Of a DNA stretch of 64,000 nucleotides, positions 9,854 to 19,439 are shown piece by piece. Source of the DNA: Cristatella mucedo. Its lineage: Eukaryota > Bryozoa > Phylactolaemata > Cristatellidae. The notes beneath the pieces are model-generated. The model did no database searches. It saw only the letters and a list, made by a program, of their open reading frames with translations, and was not told the DNA's origin. A program made the translations under genes and the position numbers. The stretch is from assembly GCA_009760855.2 (NCBI GenBank), contig WPIO01000001.1, forward strand, positions 15,237,001 through 15,301,000, given 5' to 3'. The first letter of the stretch is position 1. Each line of letters opens with the position of its first letter.

Positions 9854-10262
9854 TGCCCCGCGGCTATGAATTGTGAGCTTGATAGCTGAGCCTCGATTAA
9901 GAACTAAGAACTTTACTGATGAACTGCAACGCCTATGAGATAGCCTCGATAAGCCCAGGCGTATGGGCATAATTTTGCATAGTGACGTATCATGGTGATC
10001 ACAATCACTTTATTTTGTAATTGTAGTTCGTGATTATACTCACAATTATAATCACCACAATTAAAGTGTGACTTATGACCTGGCTACTAAAAAAAAAGCT
10101 AATGCCTGACCGCCGTCGCTCTGACGAAGCAACAGTCTGCCGGTCGGCGAGTCTAGCGCTGAGCGTGAGCTGCTGTAAGCCTGCTAGCGAGTCAGCTAGA
10201 AGTTGCCCGCGTGTCAGCCGTAAAATACAGGCTATTGTTGCGTTTTTACTAATACGGTTTTG
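9854..10262 (+). repeat. T repeat, full-length 408-bp copy (T3)
   Basis: Runs from TGCCCCGCGGCTATGAATTG to TTTACTAATACGGTTTTG without the minisatellite, so it serves as the unexpanded form. It sits between two sets of satellite monomers. Its right 185 bp are almost identical to 14054-14241. Confidence 0.8.
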
Positions 10263-10880
10263 CGTCAACTGGAGTTTCGCGATGGCGATTTGAGAATGAT
10301 TTGCAGTGGAATATAGTAGATATCGATAGTTTTTCCGGTCATTTCAGACGGTTGCCGCCCATTTCCACAATGTGAGGATGCACAACTTTTTAGTTTAGTT
10401 GTGCACACAGCACTGTGCTCTTTAATATGCAATAAAAACTGGAGCTCGGCGTAATGTGTTTCGATTTTATATGCGGTGGATTTGGTGGATTGAAGTGGAT
10501 TGCTGTATTGACCCTGGCTACTGCAGTCGATTGCAGCACATTGCACGAGAACGGCCTTACCAATACAAGTGAAATTTTATTAATTGCAATTTTCGCAGAC
10601 TGTGCTGTCGTTTGCAATCAAAAAACGAGTTTTTCGGACAGGATTTCTTTCGTTGGGCGGTAAAACGCAGTGGATTTCGGTGGATTGTGGTATTGGCTTT
10701 GGCCACCGCAATCTTACTTCAGTGGACTTCGTGAGAAAGTGTGAGTGGAATCTCGCGAAATTTTCTGTGGACAACGTACCGTTACGTACGTGTACGCATA
10801 CCGTTGTTTGATATTCCAAACTTTTTGGAGCTGTATGTAGCTGATTTGTAATTGATTTGAGGGAGCTAAATTGAATTTCG
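10263..10880 (+). repeat. Satellite-like array, right arm, second set
   Basis: Four monomers in the order seen at 9130-9780: GAGTTTCGCGATGGCGATTT (10272), CTGGAGCTCGGCG (10438), GATTTCTTTCGTTGGGCGG (10640) and CCAAACTTTTTGGAGCT (10818). The recurrence suggests a four-monomer higher-order unit of about 1.1 kb, interrupted by the T repeat. Confidence 0.65.
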
Positions 10881-11122
10881 GCCGAATGCTGTACAGGCGC
10901 CAGGCGTCGTAGCTCATTTGCATAAGTGGCTGCTACGTGAAATTTGGACAGATAAACTGGAACTTGTACTACAATATAAGCTCAAGATTTGAGCTCGGCA
11001 AGGCTTACGTCTGGTCAATGTCAGCCTAATTTAAGTTCATTGTGGTAGTTCGTTGAACCCCAACCGTGCTCAACGATGTCTAGTAATCAATTCTAGTTTC
11101 GCAGACGTCAACGCTAACAGGA

Positions 11123-11217
11123 GCTTCCTGACGCGTGCAGCTCAGGAACGCTTCGCTCCGATTGGCTATCGTCATTGCTAGTGTCTAGCAGCAGGAACTC
11201 TTCGTTCCGATAGGCTA
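11123..11217. repeat. Hairpin cluster with two near-identical CCAAT-like units
   Basis: An inverted repeat TTCCTGA...TCAGGAA (11125-11148) is followed by two 26-bp units 49 bp apart. They are CAGGAACGCTTCGCTCCGAT (11143) and CAGGAACTCTTCGTTCCGAT (11192). Each can fold (GGAAC-tcttc-GTTCC in the second) and is followed by TGGCTA or AGGCTA. The first is an inverted CCAAT box. It could be part of a retroelement control region, but this is unproven. Confidence 0.5.
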
Positions 11218-11270
11218 GTCAAGGTCGACAGAGCTTCAGTCTAGCACCGGCAGACAACAACATTTAGCTG

Positions 11271-11391
11271 CTTCGCACCACGGGCTGGGGTATACATTCT
11301 CTATCACAGTCTCAACATTCCTGCCTCATTAATCTTATCCAACGTGCATACTAGCTTAAGGCCAGGCGTAATCCTGGTTCCATATAGGCGG
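11271..11391 (-). mobile_element. Ty3/Gypsy-type fossil fragment (end of block C)
   Basis: This is the reverse of the sequence at about 25775-25905 that ends the integrase-bearing relic in block M. It is short, broken and non-functional. Its other copies are at about 34040-34157 and 53821-53940. Confidence 0.5.
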
Positions 11392-12370
11392 ATAGAAATC
11401 CTAGAATACCCTACTGACTCAACTAGGCTTTTCACTTTCTCTTCGTTGCATTAGATGAAGTCTAGTCGCTACCGCATGCGCCCTAAAATTCGCTTAGGCT
11501 TTGATGGCGCTTAAACATCGCACTGGCGCTTAAACATCGCATTGGCGCTTAAACATCGCATTTTAATCAGCACTTAATTACGTAAATTATCAATTAGTCT
11601 GACTATCTCTCACTAGAACGGATAGTAATGGAAGAGCATGTGTTGGCTGCATGCAATATTTGGTGCAAAACTCTGCAGCGAAATTTGACTATTACGAACC
11701 TAGCTAATCCCATGTTTCGCTACTTCTCAAAAAATATTTTCTTCACTGGCTACTTTACATTACTTTACTGGCTGAAGTACTGACATTTGATCGGGCATTT
11801 GAAGGGCCCCTTTGACGGTCGTCGGAGTATGTATGACTTTGCTGCCATTTTGACTCGCCTGCAGGCTCTTCACCAGCACCTGGCAGGCAAATATTTTATC
11901 CTTAAGGACAGTTAAAGTTTATCTGAAGACCAAAGTGAAAGCAGTGCTCGTTTAAATCAGTCGACCTCTTGCTGTAAAAGCTACGGCTTCTTGAAATATA
12001 TTTGTGTTGCAAGGAATCTGGTTGGCGTTACGCCTGCAGCTGCTTATTTGCACGAGCTTTGATGCTTCTGGATAGAAACTTTATCAGCGTCATCCGATTT
12101 TTCGCTTAAGCACGACTGGACCCACTTAACTGTACCCCTGGCAATTGTCTAAGATAGTCAATGGGTATTTTAGCAGTGGCAAATTTGTCCTTCGGACCCA
12201 TACTTTTGATGAGCCAGTCCTCCCTTGGAGAAGTTGGCCACGAGGGCCACCGAGCGCGGCAGGGCCTCTGTGCTACCGCAAAAGTTTCCTAATTTTGTTC
12301 CTAACAGTGCGTTCTAGTACCCTCAGAATATTCTAGTCGCGCAGTGACCATCGATACGGCAAGGAGTGGC
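11392..12370 (+). pseudogene. Older UBE2Z 3' end relic with last exon
   Basis: The sequence is diverged but collinear with intron 6, exon 7 and downstream DNA of the UBE2Z copy at 24.2-25.0 kb. The terminal exon (11805-11915) still reads [22 protein letters not shown] and stops after LKDS, earlier than the main copies. A few replacements are seen, such as D to G at its start. GATGGCGCTTAAACATCGCA-type units are repeated three times at about 11502-11560. Exons 1-6 are absent because the region is cut at the block C boundary (11391). It is a remnant of a previous round of UBE2Z duplication. Confidence 0.85.
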
Positions 12371-12723
12371 TCAACAAGTTAAGGAGGCATCCGGGTACCA
12401 CAGCTCGTTGTTGGCCAAGGCGTCAGCGGTGGCCAAAAAATAGGTTCTGCTTGATGGCATCCAAGAGGGGTTTTAATAGACGAGCGACCACGCCTGCCCT
12501 GCTGTTTACTTTAGAGCCTCGGACATTAGAGCCTCTGGACTCGGCTGCCGGCGAATTCAGTTACGTACTTTGCCAAACGTAGAAAACATAGTGTTACGGG
12601 CATAAGCATCGTCCAACATTATTAGAACCCTCTGGACATAAAATATCTTTCCTTAAGTCGCCATTACTCTCCTAGTACTCAACATATTGGGTACTACGAC
12701 ATTAAATTATGTATTACTATATG

Positions 12724-12762
<39 letters not shown>

Positions 12763-13260
12763 GTTATATATTATTTTGGAGTTCTTGTGGGGCATAGATA
12801 AGAGTTCTCAGAAGACAAATACACGAGCGAAAAGAGATGTACAGACTGGGTAGGGAATCTCCTCCCCTCCCGTATGGAAATGCCCCGACATAAACTGTCG
12901 TTTGTTTACATATCTTGTAAAAATATTATATACTATATAATATATAACATATTCCTACTGTATAGTCATTAGAAATGCTATCGCTGCAGTCCTGCTTTTC
13001 GGCAGACCATCAAGTGCAAGGTCAAAGCTCTGCCCGGGCTGCCAGCAGCTGACGCTCTCGGGCTCTCAGCAGCAGCCGCAAGCATGTAACTCTATCCTTG
13101 GCCGACGCCGAAGCCACCGCCCCTCCCGACGCCGGCCACCGCCCGTCCAAACTTCGCCGGCACCACAGTAGTTGTTGAACCGGGCATCTCGCGTCGGCCG
13201 ACGCTTCGCTGGCCGTACCAACTCGGTCGGTCGTGCTATCGAGTCGTTGCTTTTACTGAC
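12371..13260. other. Single-copy sequence, no gene recognised
   Basis: Contains a (TA)n run (12725-12759) and AT-rich DNA near 12920-12960. From 13010 to 13250 it is GC-rich with many CCG/GCC steps, resembling in composition the alanine-rich region at 63.4-63.7 kb. No gene can be supported. Confidence 0.35.
12725..12759. repeat. (TA)n microsatellite
   Basis: Uninterrupted TA dinucleotides for about 35 bp. Confidence 0.95.
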
Positions 13261-13300
13261 ATGATTTTTATTTCAATAGAGCGTGAACCTCATTTGATCA

Positions 13301-13302
<2 letters not shown>

Positions 13303-13381
<79 letters not shown>
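13303..13381. repeat. (TG)n microsatellite
   Basis: About 38 TG dinucleotides. The Cys/Val and His/Thr open frames across it are artefacts. It directly abuts the LINE fragment on its right. Confidence 0.97.
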
Positions 13382-13399
13382 ATAGCAGAGTCAGGAGAG

Positions 13400-13690
13400 C
13401 AGTTGAGGTAGTGAGTAGCATAGAAGTAGCAGTTCAGGACCGCTGAAAAAGATGTGCCATAGTCGGCAGTTGGAGAGTAGTTGTCGTTGCGTAAGAATTG
13501 TGGAAGCGAGTTCCACAGTCTAGGACCTGCAGAGCTAAAGCTTCTGTCGCCAACTGTCTTTAAGCGGAGGAAAGGGACAGCTAATTTATTGTCCACACAG
13601 GACCTGAGGGCGCGAACAGGCTGAAACTGATGCAGCAGTTCAGCTAGGTACGAAGGAGCCAAGCCATGGCGGACCTTGTGGGTCAGCGTA
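13400..13690 (-). mobile_element. LINE 3' coding relic (CR1/L2-like), different family
   Basis: Minus-strand reading gives APSYLAELLHQFQPVRALRS and LKTVGDRSFSSAGPRLWNSL, the typical C-terminal end of CR1/L2 reverse transcriptase proteins. Wording differs from the LINEs at 6.9 and 15 kb, so it is a separate family. Only the last about 90 residues remain. It is truncated at both ends. Confidence 0.75.
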
Positions 13691-14053
13691 AGATCGTTCT
13701 TACGTGCGATAAAACTGCCTTTTGTACGATGCTTTTACACAAGTAATTTTTCAGTACAGGTAAATAGAATGCTGTTCAAGACCATGGTCTGGTTATTTGG
13801 CAGCATTGTAGGAAAACCAAACAACCACCCAAGTGCTGTATCCAGCAGAATCAATGGCCACCCAGTTAGGATCAAAGTAGAACCAGCATCACAGATACAA
13901 TTGCTGCAGCAACAGTGATAATAGGCGTGGCCCCAATCAGACACTTCCTGTTCGTGATTGCTGATCACTGGGAGCTATAGCAGCACTCTAGCAAAGGTCT
14001 GCCTTCAACAAGGCAGACCACATATATACTGGGCATTACTAAATCATTGCAAA
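13691..14053. other. Single-copy sequence ending at block D
   Basis: No recognised gene. A perfect 10-bp stem hairpin lies at 13996-14019, 35 bp before the block boundary. Confidence 0.4.
13996..14019. other. Perfect hairpin near a rearrangement boundary
   Basis: GGTCTGCCTT, loop CAAC, AAGGCAGACC: a 10-bp perfect stem with a 4-nt loop. No function is assigned. Confidence 0.6.
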
Positions 14054-14241
14054 ATGACCTGGCTACTAAAAAAAAAGCTAATGCCTGACCGCCGTCGCTC
14101 TGATGAAGCAACAGTCTGCCGGTCGGCGAGTCTAGCGCTGAGCGTGAGCTGCTGTAAGCCTGCTAGCGAGTCAGCTAGAAGTTGCCCGCGTGTCAGCCGT
14201 AAAATACAGGCTATTGTTGCGTTTTTACTAATACGGTTTTG
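14054..14241 (+). repeat. T repeat, right-half fragment (T4)
   Basis: About 185 bp nearly identical to 10077-10262, differing for example at GATGAAGC versus GACGAAGC. It starts abruptly at TGACCTGGCTAC. Confidence 0.85.
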
Positions 14242-14640
14242 GTGCTAATGCTAAGCACAGGGTATCAAGCGCTCTGTCTTTATCATCAGCGTATGCCTCA
14301 AAACTCGGCACTAAAGACACCACTGGAACTCATGTCTTCTGTTGTCAGTTACGGAGAAGATGTGTTTCCTAATTTGAGGGTTGCCTTGCAAGTTCTTCTC
14401 GCCATAGCTGTATCTCAGTTGCCAGTTTTGAACGTTTCTTTAGGAAGCTGAAGATAATTCCATCTTATCTGAGAGCAGCAATAGGGTAAAATCAAGTCTC
14501 TGATTTGGCCTTGTTAAACATAAAGGCAGAAGCACTGATAAATATTGCCTCTCAAACTGTAATAAAACAGTTTGCCTCGGTCAAGGCCAGGATAACTCAC
14601 CCATGTTAAAGCCGTGATAGCTACCTTGTACATGTACTAC
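14242..14640 (+). mobile_element. hAT transposase C-terminal relic 1
   Basis: The plus strand carries ELMSSVVSYGEDVFPNLRVA. After a frame change it reads a hATC dimerisation-domain-like SVAS-FERFF-KLKIIPSYLR, then DLALLNIKAEALINIA. The order and wording match the C-terminus of TTF-type/DUF4371 hAT transposases (SAERSFSKLKLIKTYLRS, LALLSIE). The rest of the transposase is missing, with at least one stop and one frameshift. Paralogous to the relic at 19.4-20.1 kb. Confidence 0.7.
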
Positions 14641-14985
14641 AGTTAGTAAGACTTTCTCGAATCGATATGCCTGCTAGCACGTGTTTTCTCCATTTCTTCT
14701 GTGGTGTGCACAACTTTATACTTATTACTAGAGGACTTTATATGACAAAAGCTTTTGCGCTTCGGCTCGTGAACGTCGTAGCTTCAAAAGTTCTTGCGTT
14801 GCCACTGCAACTGCCTTTCAAGCATTACTATACTAAGACTTTTACTTATATGCTTCTTCACTGACTGTCATCATAACTAAGCAATGTTTCTCACCATTTG
14901 GTTATTGCTTGAGATTGTCAGGTTACTGATGTAGATGAACTCTGAAAGCAGCTTTGCTATAGAATATGCTAGAGAGTAACAAACG
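14641..14985. other. Unassigned sequence between hAT and LINE relics
   Basis: The first part resembles 20150-20260, the flank of the other hAT relic, including AGT-AATAA-ACTCTCGATATGC-like wording. This suggests that hAT 3' DNA continues here. A 65-codon frame (14667-14864) is not recognised. Confidence 0.35.
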
Positions 14986-14989
14986 CGTG

Positions 14990-16510
14990 CCTCCTTCTAC
15001 CATTCGTATCAAAACACTGGAACGAGTAGTGGCAGACCAGCTGAACTCATATATTGAAACTTGAAATCTGGCGAGTAAGTTCCAATCTGGTTTTAGAGCG
15101 AGTCACTCTACAGAGTCAGCACTAATTCGGGTGTATAACGACCTATTTAGCTCAATCTTTTGGAAGCTTTTGATGCTATCGATCACCATGTCGTTCTTGA
15201 GCACCTCTCACCTCGTCTGGACATCAGTGGCACTGCACTGCAATGGTTCAGGTTATATTTCAGTGGGAGACTCCAGAGTATTGATGTGAAAGAACACAGA
15301 TCGTCCGAGGAACCTCCGAAGTATGAGGTAGGTCAGTGCCCTGTGCTTGGTTTCATTCTTTTCAAGCTTTCTCCTTCTTGCCTATGTGATTGCTAGATAC
15401 AATGTAGGCTTTAGCTTCTACGCAGATGATACTCAGTTCTACCTTTGCTTTAATTCCTCCCAGCCCTCCAGCATGTAGAATTCTCCCAACTCCTTTGCGG
15501 CATGTATTGAAGACATTGCCACATGGATGGAAGCAAATAAATTGAATGACCATAAAACCAGCTTACTTGTTACGGGTTAAACCAAGCGCGATTCAGAAAT
15601 GGGAAAGGTTAACGCTCACAATCGACTCTTCCAGCACACGATTTGTTGAATGCGCACGAAATCTATGCGTCCCGTTCCAAAGTGACCTTTTATTAGACGA
15701 CCGTATCAGCTGTACAATTAAGTCTGCTTACTTTCAGCTACATAACATCGCTAAAATTCGGGGTTTCGTAGACAAGGATGCCACGTATAAATTGGTCCAT
15801 GCATTTGTGACAACTCGTCACGAATTCTGTAGCTCACTGCTTGCTGGTTTACTATTCCGTGCAATCAGGCGCTTACAGCTGGTGCAAAACTCTGCAGCTA
15901 GGCTTGTCTGTCGGAAGCTTCGCAGTTTCATTATCACGCCACATCTCGCCGCTATGCACTGGCTCCCAATCAAGCAACGCATCGACTCCAAGCTACTGTC
16001 AATCACGTTTAGGCGTCTTCATTCTTTTGCTCCAGCCTAATTATCAGATCTACACCCCACAGGCTAAGCATCGTACCACACGCCTTTTGGCAATCTAATC
16101 GTTTAATTGTACCTTACAAACCTCAAGTCCTTTGGAGACCATGACTTTAGTTCGTATTCTCCCAAAGGCAGGAACTCACTTCCGACTTGCATCGTGACAC
16201 CCCTTGAGTTGGCTACATTTAAAAAGAAACTAAAAACGCATTTATTTATCACAGCATTTTGTGGGTCCGTGGGATTCGTTCTTTACGTGCTTGTGCGTAC
16301 TGACACTGCGCATGCTACCATTAACCGCATTTGCATGCTGACCCTGTGCATGTCACCTCAACCATGTTTTGCTTGTTGTCATTGAGCATACTACCGCTAA
16401 CCATTCGATCGTGCTTTTTTGCAGCAAATGTAAAGTGCCTAGACAGTGATTGAGTTTTATGATAATGCTATTTCAAACGTATTATTATTAATATTATTAT
16501 TGCTCTTCGT
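14990..16510 (+). mobile_element. L2/CR1-type LINE, 3' half with RT domain
   Basis: Reverse transcriptase landmarks in order: SKFQSGFRASHSTESAL (about 15080), DAIDHHVVLEHLS, ISGTALQWFRLYFSGRLQSI, FYADDTQFYL (YADD at 15419-15430), LLVTG, LVHAFVTTRHEFCSSLLA, ITPHLAAMHWLPIKQRI. The 3' tail is GCCTAGACAGTGATTGAGTT followed by ATT repeats. Several frameshifts and stops make it inactive. It is related to but distinct from the LINE in block A. The YADD box is intact here. Confidence 0.88.
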
Positions 16511-16875
16511 AGCTTGTTCTCCATGGCTGAATACAACTCCAAAAAACTCAATCGGGAATAAAGAAAAATGTGAAATAACTGCCAATTCTCATGAAATCAC
16601 GGCCAAACCGCTAAAAAAGATATTGGTATGAAAACAATTTTTAGCAAGTTACAAGTTTTTATTTTTCAGGTAGCTTACTAGGTGCGAAAAAATATCAAGT
16701 GCACTAGTCGTGTGGCTTCATGCAGGTCTGGAAACGGGGCAACATTCGGAAGATAATTTTTGCTGATAGCATTAGAAGGCTGCACTGTAAGATTTACTTG
16801 ATTTTCCAAATATCGGACACTCAAAAAGTGCATCGCAACTGTAGGACACTTCTTCAGTAATGGTCGAGATTCGAG
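16511..16875. other. AT-rich spacer
   Basis: No gene recognised. Sequence matching the minus-strand frame of the alanine-rich region begins at about 16800. Confidence 0.35.
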
Positions 16876-17374
16876 GTATCAAATACGGACATAGGCAGAT
16901 GGGCGCTGGACACGGTTAACGAATATGCAATGGATCAATTGGGGAGCCCGCAGAGGCGGCGTGAACGACCTCTGAGGCGGCGGCGGCAGCATCCGCTCGG
17001 ACGGCGGCAGCAGCGTCCGCAGAGCAGCAAGCCTCCGTAAAAAGGGAAAAAGCACGTCGCAAAACGACAGCACCCATCACTGCAACAGTCAACCTTTGCA
17101 GCTGTCCCCATAGGCAGGCAGGCAGGCTACCACGCAGCCGCTCGAAGGAGGCAGGTTACAGCACGGCCTGCACCAACCAGCCGACTGCCTGGGCCGCCGG
17201 CCCTTTGCACCGCCGTGGCATCGCTGAGACCCTCAGCTCAGCCTCACACTTTGGCCCTAAGCCTATTCTCTTCACAGCAAGATGCTCACGAGCCTTAGTT
17301 TTATCGCCGGCCGCTGTCGCTTCACTCACTTCTCCGTCGGCCGCGGGCGTCTCGCGCCTGTCCTCTGCTGACAC
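16800..17374 (-). CDS. Hypothetical GC-rich, possibly coding region (block D copy 1)
   Basis: Minus-strand frames MSAEDRRETPAADGEVSEAT (17156-17374) and, further downstream, PRISTITEEVSYSCDALFEC are conserved in the other D copies. The second is also found in a diverged form at 63.4-63.8 kb (IPTITEEAPFSCDALFEW). GC-rich codons and conserved wording hint at an exon, but no family is recognised and the frame is not continuous here. Confidence 0.25.
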
Positions 17375-17400
17375 CTCGAACTTAATTTTTAATTTGAATA

Positions 17401-17493
17401 TTATATATATATATATATATCTATATCTATATATATATATCTATATTGCATATATATATATATATATATATGCACATATATATGAATATATAT
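17401..17493. repeat. (AT)n / ATCTAT microsatellite
   Basis: Runs of TA with ATCTAT interruptions. Also at 42420-42515 and about 62990-63070 with different lengths. Confidence 0.9.
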
Positions 17494-17718
17494 TATACGG
17501 TATTATGTTATATTTTACATATTATAGTGACAATTAGGTAAACAAAATCAATGCTCTAATGTCGTCGGCGCTGATGCTGCGGCCGACCATGGCAGCTATT
17601 TTGCAGCAATGCTCGGCTTGAGCAGCTCGCCTCTCGTGAGGTCAGCCTACTATCCAGGGCTGAGCAAGCAGTGCCCACCCCTCCATCTTTAACTCTCTGG
17701 TGCGTAGAGAAGAGAGTG
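17494..17718. other. Unassigned, shares wording with block M
   Basis: ATGTCGTCGGCGCTGA and GGCCGACCATGGCAGCTAT (17557-17630) resemble ATGTCGTCAGCGCTGAC and GCCGACCATGAAAGTTAT at 53103-53150. An unidentified older dispersed sequence is likely. Confidence 0.4.
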
Positions 17719-17719
17719 C

Positions 17720-17808
<89 letters not shown>
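17720..17808. repeat. (GA)n microsatellite
   Basis: About 44 GA dinucleotides. Mirrored as (TC)n at about 42113-42203 and 62690-62769, which carry a CCCCTCTCTG interruption absent here. Glu/Arg and Ser/Leu frames are artefacts. Confidence 0.97.
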
Positions 17809-17811
<3 letters not shown>

Positions 17812-17929
17812 CGGCGTCCATTCAGCTCGCCCCGTAACTCTCCTGCGTTCACGCACGGAGTGGACGGCACCTGTTTTCAGGCAGGTTGTTCCGATCACTT
17901 GCTACTTGTTTCTTACAAGCCTCGACGTT

Positions 17930-19110
17930 TGGTTCGGCTAATATTACTATCAGCAAAAAAAAAAAAAAACGCAATCAAGCCTCTACATCCACTGCTAGAA
18001 TTTATTATGGCTTTGTCATTTTTGTTTTGGTCTTTTCTGTTAAGCCATCTTTAAATCCAGTTTAGTAACAACTTTCTGACATGCTCGTGACTGTGACACA
18101 TCATTTCCAGCTTTTGTTAGCTCTTACTTTCATGCTACTCTCTTCCTTGACTGTCATACCAACTCAGCTATGCTTTTCACTTTCTCTTTGTCCTATGAGG
18201 TTAAGTCTGTTCGCTAGCTATCAAACGCATGCCAAAAGTCGCGGAGGCTTTGATGGCGCTTCAACATGTCATTGGTTATTCAAACAAAAACATTATATTT
18301 AGTATTATTATTTAATTGCGTACAATTCTAATTGATTATCTCTGACCAGATTTGAAAATGAAGATGCTGCACGCACGATCTTTGAATATAATTTCTGATT
18401 GATTTTTGGTAATTACACGCTAGTCTTATAAACAATTTTTACGACTCTCGAAACTGCAACAAGAAAGCGATCAACCCAAATTTCTCCATGGAAACGCCAG
18501 CATAGGACGTGACGGGCACATTTTGCTATCACTGTAGAGCACCTAGAGAGTACCCTTGGCAGCCCGGTTGCTGCGCACTTAACGATTGCCTCGCTTCGAT
18601 TGCCATCGTGAGCTGCAGGCTGGTCATGGCTCAGAGGCGTGCTGCTGAGTCGAAATCCAATAGAAAGTGGACGCGATCAGTCGCATGTCATGTAAATGAA
18701 GCCATCTCAGTCAAGCCAGTTTGTACCAGTGTACCAGTGGCTGTGGGCTCCAAACAAGAGATGCAATACTGAGAGCTTCTGCTAGACCTCGCAGATGCTC
18801 TTGTCCCCGACTGAACGCTTTGGGCTTCAAAGTCTTATTGCACCGACTGTATGTATACCAATTAATCATGTCCTACCCAGTTCAAGCGACCTTTTGCAAA
18901 GGATAGGTACACACCTTATTAGTCCCTTAGACCTCTCTTCATCGTGCTTCTATTACGAAGTACCAGCACGGCACATGAAGAGCTCCATCAAGCCTGTGCG
19001 ATTGCTGATCGTTATTACTTTATATTACTTTACATTAGGTTCTTCGGTCTTTTCTGTTAAATTCGGTCTTTAGATCCAACTCAGTTGCTACCCTCTTTCT
19101 TAAACGAGCT
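17930..19110. other. Internal old duplication plus UBE2Z intron-6-like DNA
   Basis: 17970-18080 and 18985-19100 share wording (TCAAGCCT, GGTCTTTTCTGTTAA, CTTTA-ATCCA). 18150-18300 resembles 11430-11540, including GGCTTTGATGGCGCTT and TGCTTTTCACTTTCTCTT. Part of this region is therefore a remnant of the UBE2Z downstream intron. Frames at 18509-18772 and 18795-19073 are conserved between copies, but I recognise no family. Confidence 0.45.
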
Positions 19111-19194
19111 GTAGCGCGTCTCAGTTAATCATTAAACATGCAGTAAGAATTTTCCGAGCCAACAGGTCCGCCATGTGTTAGTTCAATCATATCC

Positions 19195-19425
19195 TACATT
19201 GTATTTTGAAAATGTTTAACTCGTTGGTCCCACCATTCACGACAGACAAGCTTAGCTGTTAAGTTTTACACTAACCGTGAGCGCCAGATGCCGGTAGACC
19301 AGAAAGCAGTGGGTTACAGAAGTCGAGAGGGATGTCACAAATGCATGAACAAACTTGGACGTGGAATCTGACGAAAGGTCACTTATGAACACGACACCTA
19401 AATTTCTTCCTGCAATGTTGGTACA
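19195..19425 (-). mobile_element. Short L2/CR1 LINE relic
   Basis: Minus strand reads RNLGVVFISDLSSDSTSKF then VHAFVTS, matching the region after the RT palm in the LINEs at 7.3 and 15.7 kb. About 230 bp, frameshifted. Mirrored at 40500-40725 and 61073-61298. Confidence 0.75.
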
Positions 19426-19439
19426 GCATCTTAAGGAAA

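Larger units (their letters stand above)
10425..11391 (+). repeat. Block C, copy 1
   Basis: Recurs at 33184-34157 (+) and inverted at about 53.82-54.78 kb. It starts inside a satellite monomer (ATATGCAATAAAAACT). It ends at CCATATAGGCGG, where its last 120 bp are the reverse of the end of the Gypsy relic in block M (about 25775-25905). Confidence 0.85.

Noticed and set aside
4011-10262. T repeat as a classic MITE or Helitron
   Set aside because: No matching terminal inverted repeats, no clear target duplication, and no TC start or CTRR end with hairpin. Class left open.
13261-13446. Cys-Val and His-Thr repeat frames
   Set aside because: Translation of the TG microsatellite. Only the LINE-derived part on the minus strand is meaningful.
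17556-18054. Ser-Leu and Arg-Glu repeat frames
   Set aside because: Translation of the GA/TC microsatellite.
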